Assembly: GCA_000934455.1 (NCBI GenBank)
Contig: KN882569.1
Coordinates: 782 to 37,541 of the forward strand
Length of the DNA stretch: 36,760 nucleotides
From: Apostichopus parvimensis
Lineage: Eukaryota > Echinodermata > Holothuroidea > Aspidochirotida > Stichopodidae
Direction of reading: 5' to 3'
The position numbers and the translations under genes were made by a program. Shown piece by piece: positions 1-36,760 of this stretch (its first letter is position 1; every line of letters starts with the position of its first letter). The notes below the pieces were generated by a model that was not told the DNA's origin, ran no database searches, and saw nothing but the letters and a program-made list of their open reading frames with translations.

Positions 1-83
1 GGGGGGGGGGGCGGAATGATACTTCCGCCCCCCATATTTTTCACTGGGGGGGCGCCCCCAGCCCCACGGTTCCTACGCCCTTG
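1..83 (-). mobile_element. hAT-like MITE terminus, cut by the window edge
   Basis: G/C-homopolymer-rich sequence ends at 83. Read on the - strand it starts CAAGGGCGTAGGAACC, resembling the CAGGSGCGTAGCC termini of the other hAT-like elements here. The rest lies left of the window. Confidence 0.45.
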
Positions 84-132
84 GATGCATGTTATGGCAA
101 ACGGTTTTGATTTTAATTTTGTCTGTACACAG

Positions 133-9741
<9,609 letters not shown>

Positions 9742-9889
9742 ATTTTCACCACGTTGAAGAAACCGGGAACATTCATGCAGCGACTGCTTCATCTGACCTG
9801 AGATTTGTTTTATGCATATTTGGGCACGGTGCCTGAGAACATACTGAAGGGTTTTCATCCTCGATGCATATCCGGCGCATGCATCACAA

Positions 9890-10140
9890 AATCGTTTTTA
9901 AAACGTTATGAAAACTTTTCGTCTTTTGTTTTGCAAACGTTATTTGTGGTGTAATAAATATGTCACGAAAACGTTTTCAGGCTATTATTTCAAAACATTT
10001 TTCGTTAAAACATTAATATAACATTAATATAACATTATTATCTCATAAAAACTTTATCCCGACGTTTTAATAATACCACATTTAACGTTATAAAGATATA
10101 CTTTAGAGGCTCTTTTAAAAATGTTATGATAACGTTTTGT
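9890..10140. repeat. AT-rich degenerate repeat (AACGTT/AACATT words)
   Basis: The words AAAACGTT, AACGTTAT and AACATTAATATAACATT recur on both strands through this stretch, which overlaps the probable gene A 3' UTR. It looks like a decayed repetitive element. I cannot define its ends. Confidence 0.35.
9953..9958 (+). promoter_or_regulatory. Candidate poly(A) signal of gene A
   Basis: A canonical AATAAA lies 212 bp after the gene A stop codon in AT-rich sequence. It is the first such hexamer I see downstream of the stop; transcript data would be needed to confirm use. Confidence 0.5.
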
Positions 10141-10366
10141 GTTTGCTGATCCCTGACGTATTCGAGAACAGTTATAAAAATAAGACTTAAAAAAGATCTT
10201 TTTTATCAAAATCGAATGGAAGATTGTTTTTCTTAATTGGCCTTTACACTTGCACACGTTTATTTCATGGACCGTATATAGTTCTTTTTTTTCCACGTTT
10301 GTATAGCAAATTTTGCATATATCATTCATACATGGTGGATACAAGCATGCCCATTTTGTGTATTTA

Positions 10367-10890
10367 ACCCGGATTTGTATATACAGATAATATATGATTG
10401 GATGAAAAGACAACCATGTGAGTTTCAGTATTTTATTAGAATAACCAGCAAAGATATGAAACGTTTATTGTGATGTACCTTTTTGAACCATAGAAGCATT
10501 CTGACATCTTTCCTGTTGAGTGAAACACGTCATTAACCCTCCCGTTTCCCCCTAATATGTTATCACAGCCCATACTTCCACCATAAGAAGTTACATAAGC
10601 TGGAATCTTATGGCATCCAGAAGATATTGGGCAGAAAAAGACAATGCATTTGTTAAACAGAAGGAGTCATAACTTGTTATTTTAGTCATCCGCATAATCA
10701 CACCAATATCTGTACACCTCAACAATATGTTGGTGATAAACCTTGTAGCAAGAAATATACTTGTTGACCTTTCGTCGTGAGAAGTCTAGTAGGAACCAGT
10801 TACCATCATGATGCGCAAAAACCCGGCCCACTCGTTTCGTATCAGTTTTCGACACATTACTTGCGTATTAACAGACACACTCGGACAACC
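10367..10890 (+). repeat. Duplicated block, copy 1 (left of gap)
   Basis: About 525 bp, starting with ACCCGGATTTGTATATACAG, that recurs in the same orientation and order at 11749-12290 with scattered substitutions and small indels. Similarity stops about 10 bases before the N run begins. Confidence 0.9.
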
Positions 10891-10898
10891 AAAACCTC

Positions 10899-11748
10899 NN
10901 NNNNNNNNNNNNNNNNNNNNNNNNNNNNNNNNNNNNNNNNNNNNNNNNNNNNNNNNNNNNNNNNNNNNNNNNNNNNNNNNNNNNNNNNNNNNNNNNNNNN
11001 NNNNNNNNNNNNNNNNNNNNNNNNNNNNNNNNNNNNNNNNNNNNNNNNNNNNNNNNNNNNNNNNNNNNNNNNNNNNNNNNNNNNNNNNNNNNNNNNNNNN
11101 NNNNNNNNNNNNNNNNNNNNNNNNNNNNNNNNNNNNNNNNNNNNNNNNNNNNNNNNNNNNNNNNNNNNNNNNNNNNNNNNNNNNNNNNNNNNNNNNNNNN
11201 NNNNNNNNNNNNNNNNNNNNNNNNNNNNNNNNNNNNNNNNNNNNNNNNNNNNNNNNNNNNNNNNNNNNNNNNNNNNNNNNNNNNNNNNNNNNNNNNNNNN
11301 NNNNNNNNNNNNNNNNNNNNNNNNNNNNNNNNNNNNNNNNNNNNNNNNNNNNNNNNNNNNNNNNNNNNNNNNNNNNNNNNNNNNNNNNNNNNNNNNNNNN
11401 NNNNNNNNNNNNNNNNNNNNNNNNNNNNNNNNNNNNNNNNNNNNNNNNNNNNNNNNNNNNNNNNNNNNNNNNNNNNNNNNNNNNNNNNNNNNNNNNNNNN
11501 NNNNNNNNNNNNNNNNNNNNNNNNNNNNNNNNNNNNNNNNNNNNNNNNNNNNNNNNNNNNNNNNNNNNNNNNNNNNNNNNNNNNNNNNNNNNNNNNNNNN
11601 NNNNNNNNNNNNNNNNNNNNNNNNNNNNNNNNNNNNNNNNNNNNNNNNNNNNNNNNNNNNNNNNNNNNNNNNNNNNNNNNNNNNNNNNNNNNNNNNNNNN
11701 NNNNNNNNNNNNNNNNNNNNNNNNNNNNNNNNNNNNNNNNNNNNNNNN
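10899..11748. other. Assembly gap, 850 N
   Basis: Run of N. Open frames spanning it are artefacts. Confidence 0.99.
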
Positions 11749-12290
11749 ACCCGGATTTGTATATACAGATAATATATGATTGGATGAAAAGACAACCATG
11801 TGAGTTTCAGTATTTTATTAGAATAACCAGCAAAGATATGAAAACGTTTATTGTGATGTAACTTTTTGAACCGTAGAAGCATTAAGACATTTTTACTGTT
11901 GTGTAAAACATTTCATTAACCCTCCCGTCCCCCCCCCCCCATATGTTAACCCAGCCCATACTTCCCACCATAAGTGACATGAGCTGGAATCTTATAGCAT
12001 CCAGAAAGACATTTGGCAGAAATGCATTTGTTAAACAGATGGAGTCATAACTTGTTATTTTAGTCATCCACATAATCACACCAATATCTGTACACCTAAA
12101 CAATCTGTTGGTGATATACCTTGGAGATAAAGCAAGAAATATACTTGTTGACCTTTCGTCGTGAGAAGTCTAAGAGAAACCAGTTCCCACCATGATGCGC
12201 ATTGCTACCAATCGTGGTAAAAAATCGGCGCATTCGTTTCGTAGCAGTTTTCGACACATTGATTGCGTTTTAACAGACACTCTCGGACAA
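11749..12290 (+). repeat. Duplicated block, copy 2 (right of gap)
   Basis: Second copy of the 10367-10890 block. It begins at the first base after the gap, so the duplication may extend leftwards into the gap. A run of C (11930-11940) is longer than in copy 1. Confidence 0.9.
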
Positions 12291-13061
12291 CATTTACCCC
12301 TCACCAATATATGTAGGTAACCGCTCGCTACTCATGAACATAAGTTGTTGCTATGGTTACTGTGACATGAATGAGGAAATAGCAAGGTTAGGCTGTAACA
12401 CTTAACATACTATACTTTACTAGTTAGTCACAAAGTGTTCACAACTATCGAACAATTCCATTTGTCAGGTTTGAAATATGTCAGTTATGCGGCAAGTATA
12501 GTCTTTGTGTTTTACAAGAAGATCTCACATTTTCACCTTCTTTGGGTACAATGTATAGCTAATGCAACATAACGATAATAACATGTATGAGTTACATGTG
12601 ATGTAGTCCAAACAAGCTTAGTTTCAAAATACAAATTTCTCAAAGAATGTCTTCTTCAATTCATATCACTGGAGAAAACCGTTTCGGTAATCGTCTCTTA
12701 ACGTATTGAATATTCTAGTGTTTCAACTTCAAGAGAATAGTGAAACCATATTGGTAGTTTTCAAGTTATGTGACCGTTTTACCATGCAAATCAAAAGCCA
12801 CTATATTTAGTCCTTTGAAGTTAAGTTTTCAGAGGAAAGAAAAAAAAATCCGCGGAAGGAAAGAAAATATTGAGTTTGATTAGTAAAGTTCTTTAAGCGC
12901 AAACGTCTCTATCTATGTATAAGTTGATGCGTCGATGCGTCGATGCGTTGGCGTTGCTTAGTTTCAGCATCGATTGTCTTTTCTCTGCGCGGCCATTGTT
13001 AACCAATCACTGTCTACGACAAGGTGGCGCACAACCAGTCAATCTATGACCTGGCTCATAA

Positions 13062-36675
<23,614 letters not shown>

Positions 36676-36760
36676 CTACCAAAGACATGGTGGCAGCAAA
36701 GTGATTTTCATTGAAAATTTCAGGTGGTCGTACAATAGGATCACGTTACATCCCCCCCCC

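Larger units (their letters stand above)
9742..13061. other. Intergenic spacer between the convergent genes
   Basis: No ABCC or other coding exon is recognisable on either strand. It contains the gene A poly(A) signal, an AT-rich stretch with many AACGTT and AACATT words (about 9890-10140), the N gap and a duplicated block on both sides of it. Between 12301 and 13061 (downstream of gene B on its strand) I see no AATAAA or ATTAAA, so the gene B 3' end is not placed. Confidence 0.7.

Noticed and set aside
10777..11882. Four long open frames (323-341 aa) on both strands
   Set aside because: They are open only because they cross 850 N.

Overview
The window is animal nuclear DNA, not prokaryotic. 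It has short exons (63-277 bp) with GT..AG introns, tRNA-derived SINEs, several families of short inverted-repeat DNA elements, AT-rich introns and two runs of N. Its protein-coding content is two related ABC transporter genes of subfamily C. The NBD motifs look closest to the sulfonylurea-receptor type (SUR, ABCC8/ABCC9): the CGRTGSGKS Walker A in NBD2, GDQTEIGE just before LSGGQ in NBD1, and the C-terminal FASFVRE. The repeats and the duplicated SUR-like ABCC genes would suit a marine invertebrate deuterostome, possibly an echinoderm such as a sea cucumber. That organism call is inference at modest confidence.

Layout: the two genes are convergent (tail to tail). Gene A (+ strand, 133-9741) is only the 3' half of a gene whose 5' part lies left of the window. 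Fourteen exons encode TMD2 and NBD2, 530 aa, to a TGA stop. Gene B (- strand, 36675 down to 13062) is longer. Twenty-two exons encode the last part of TMD1, NBD1, a charged linker, TMD2 and NBD2, 937 aa, to a TGA stop; its 5' end lies right of the window. The 12 internal exons the two genes share from TMD2 onward have the same lengths and phases, except one. That one is the NBD2 signature/Walker B exon, 134 bp in A and 92 bp in B. In B it ends just after the signature helix, next to a 210-bp trinucleotide microsatellite, and no Walker B is visible downstream.

Between the genes (9742-13061) I see no coding exons. This spacer holds a poly(A) signal for gene A, an AT-rich repeat-like stretch and an 850-base gap. 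A block of about 530 bp occurs on both sides of the gap. A second, 50-base gap in a gene B intron (22424-22473) is also bordered by duplicated sequence, so both gaps may be haplotype or tandem-repeat mis-joins.

The introns carry many repeats: four TTAA-flanked inverted-repeat elements; two long composite hairpin elements in opposite orientation that bracket exons 3-4 of gene B; hAT-like MITEs with 8-bp target duplications, one with its empty site preserved in the adjacent duplicated copy; five copies of one tRNA-derived SINE and one SINE of a second family; four small foldback repeats; and several mini- and microsatellites.

Both products would be membrane ABC proteins. If SUR-like, they would be expected to partner an inward-rectifier K+ channel, but no channel gene is in the window. 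No promoter or first exon of either gene is present.
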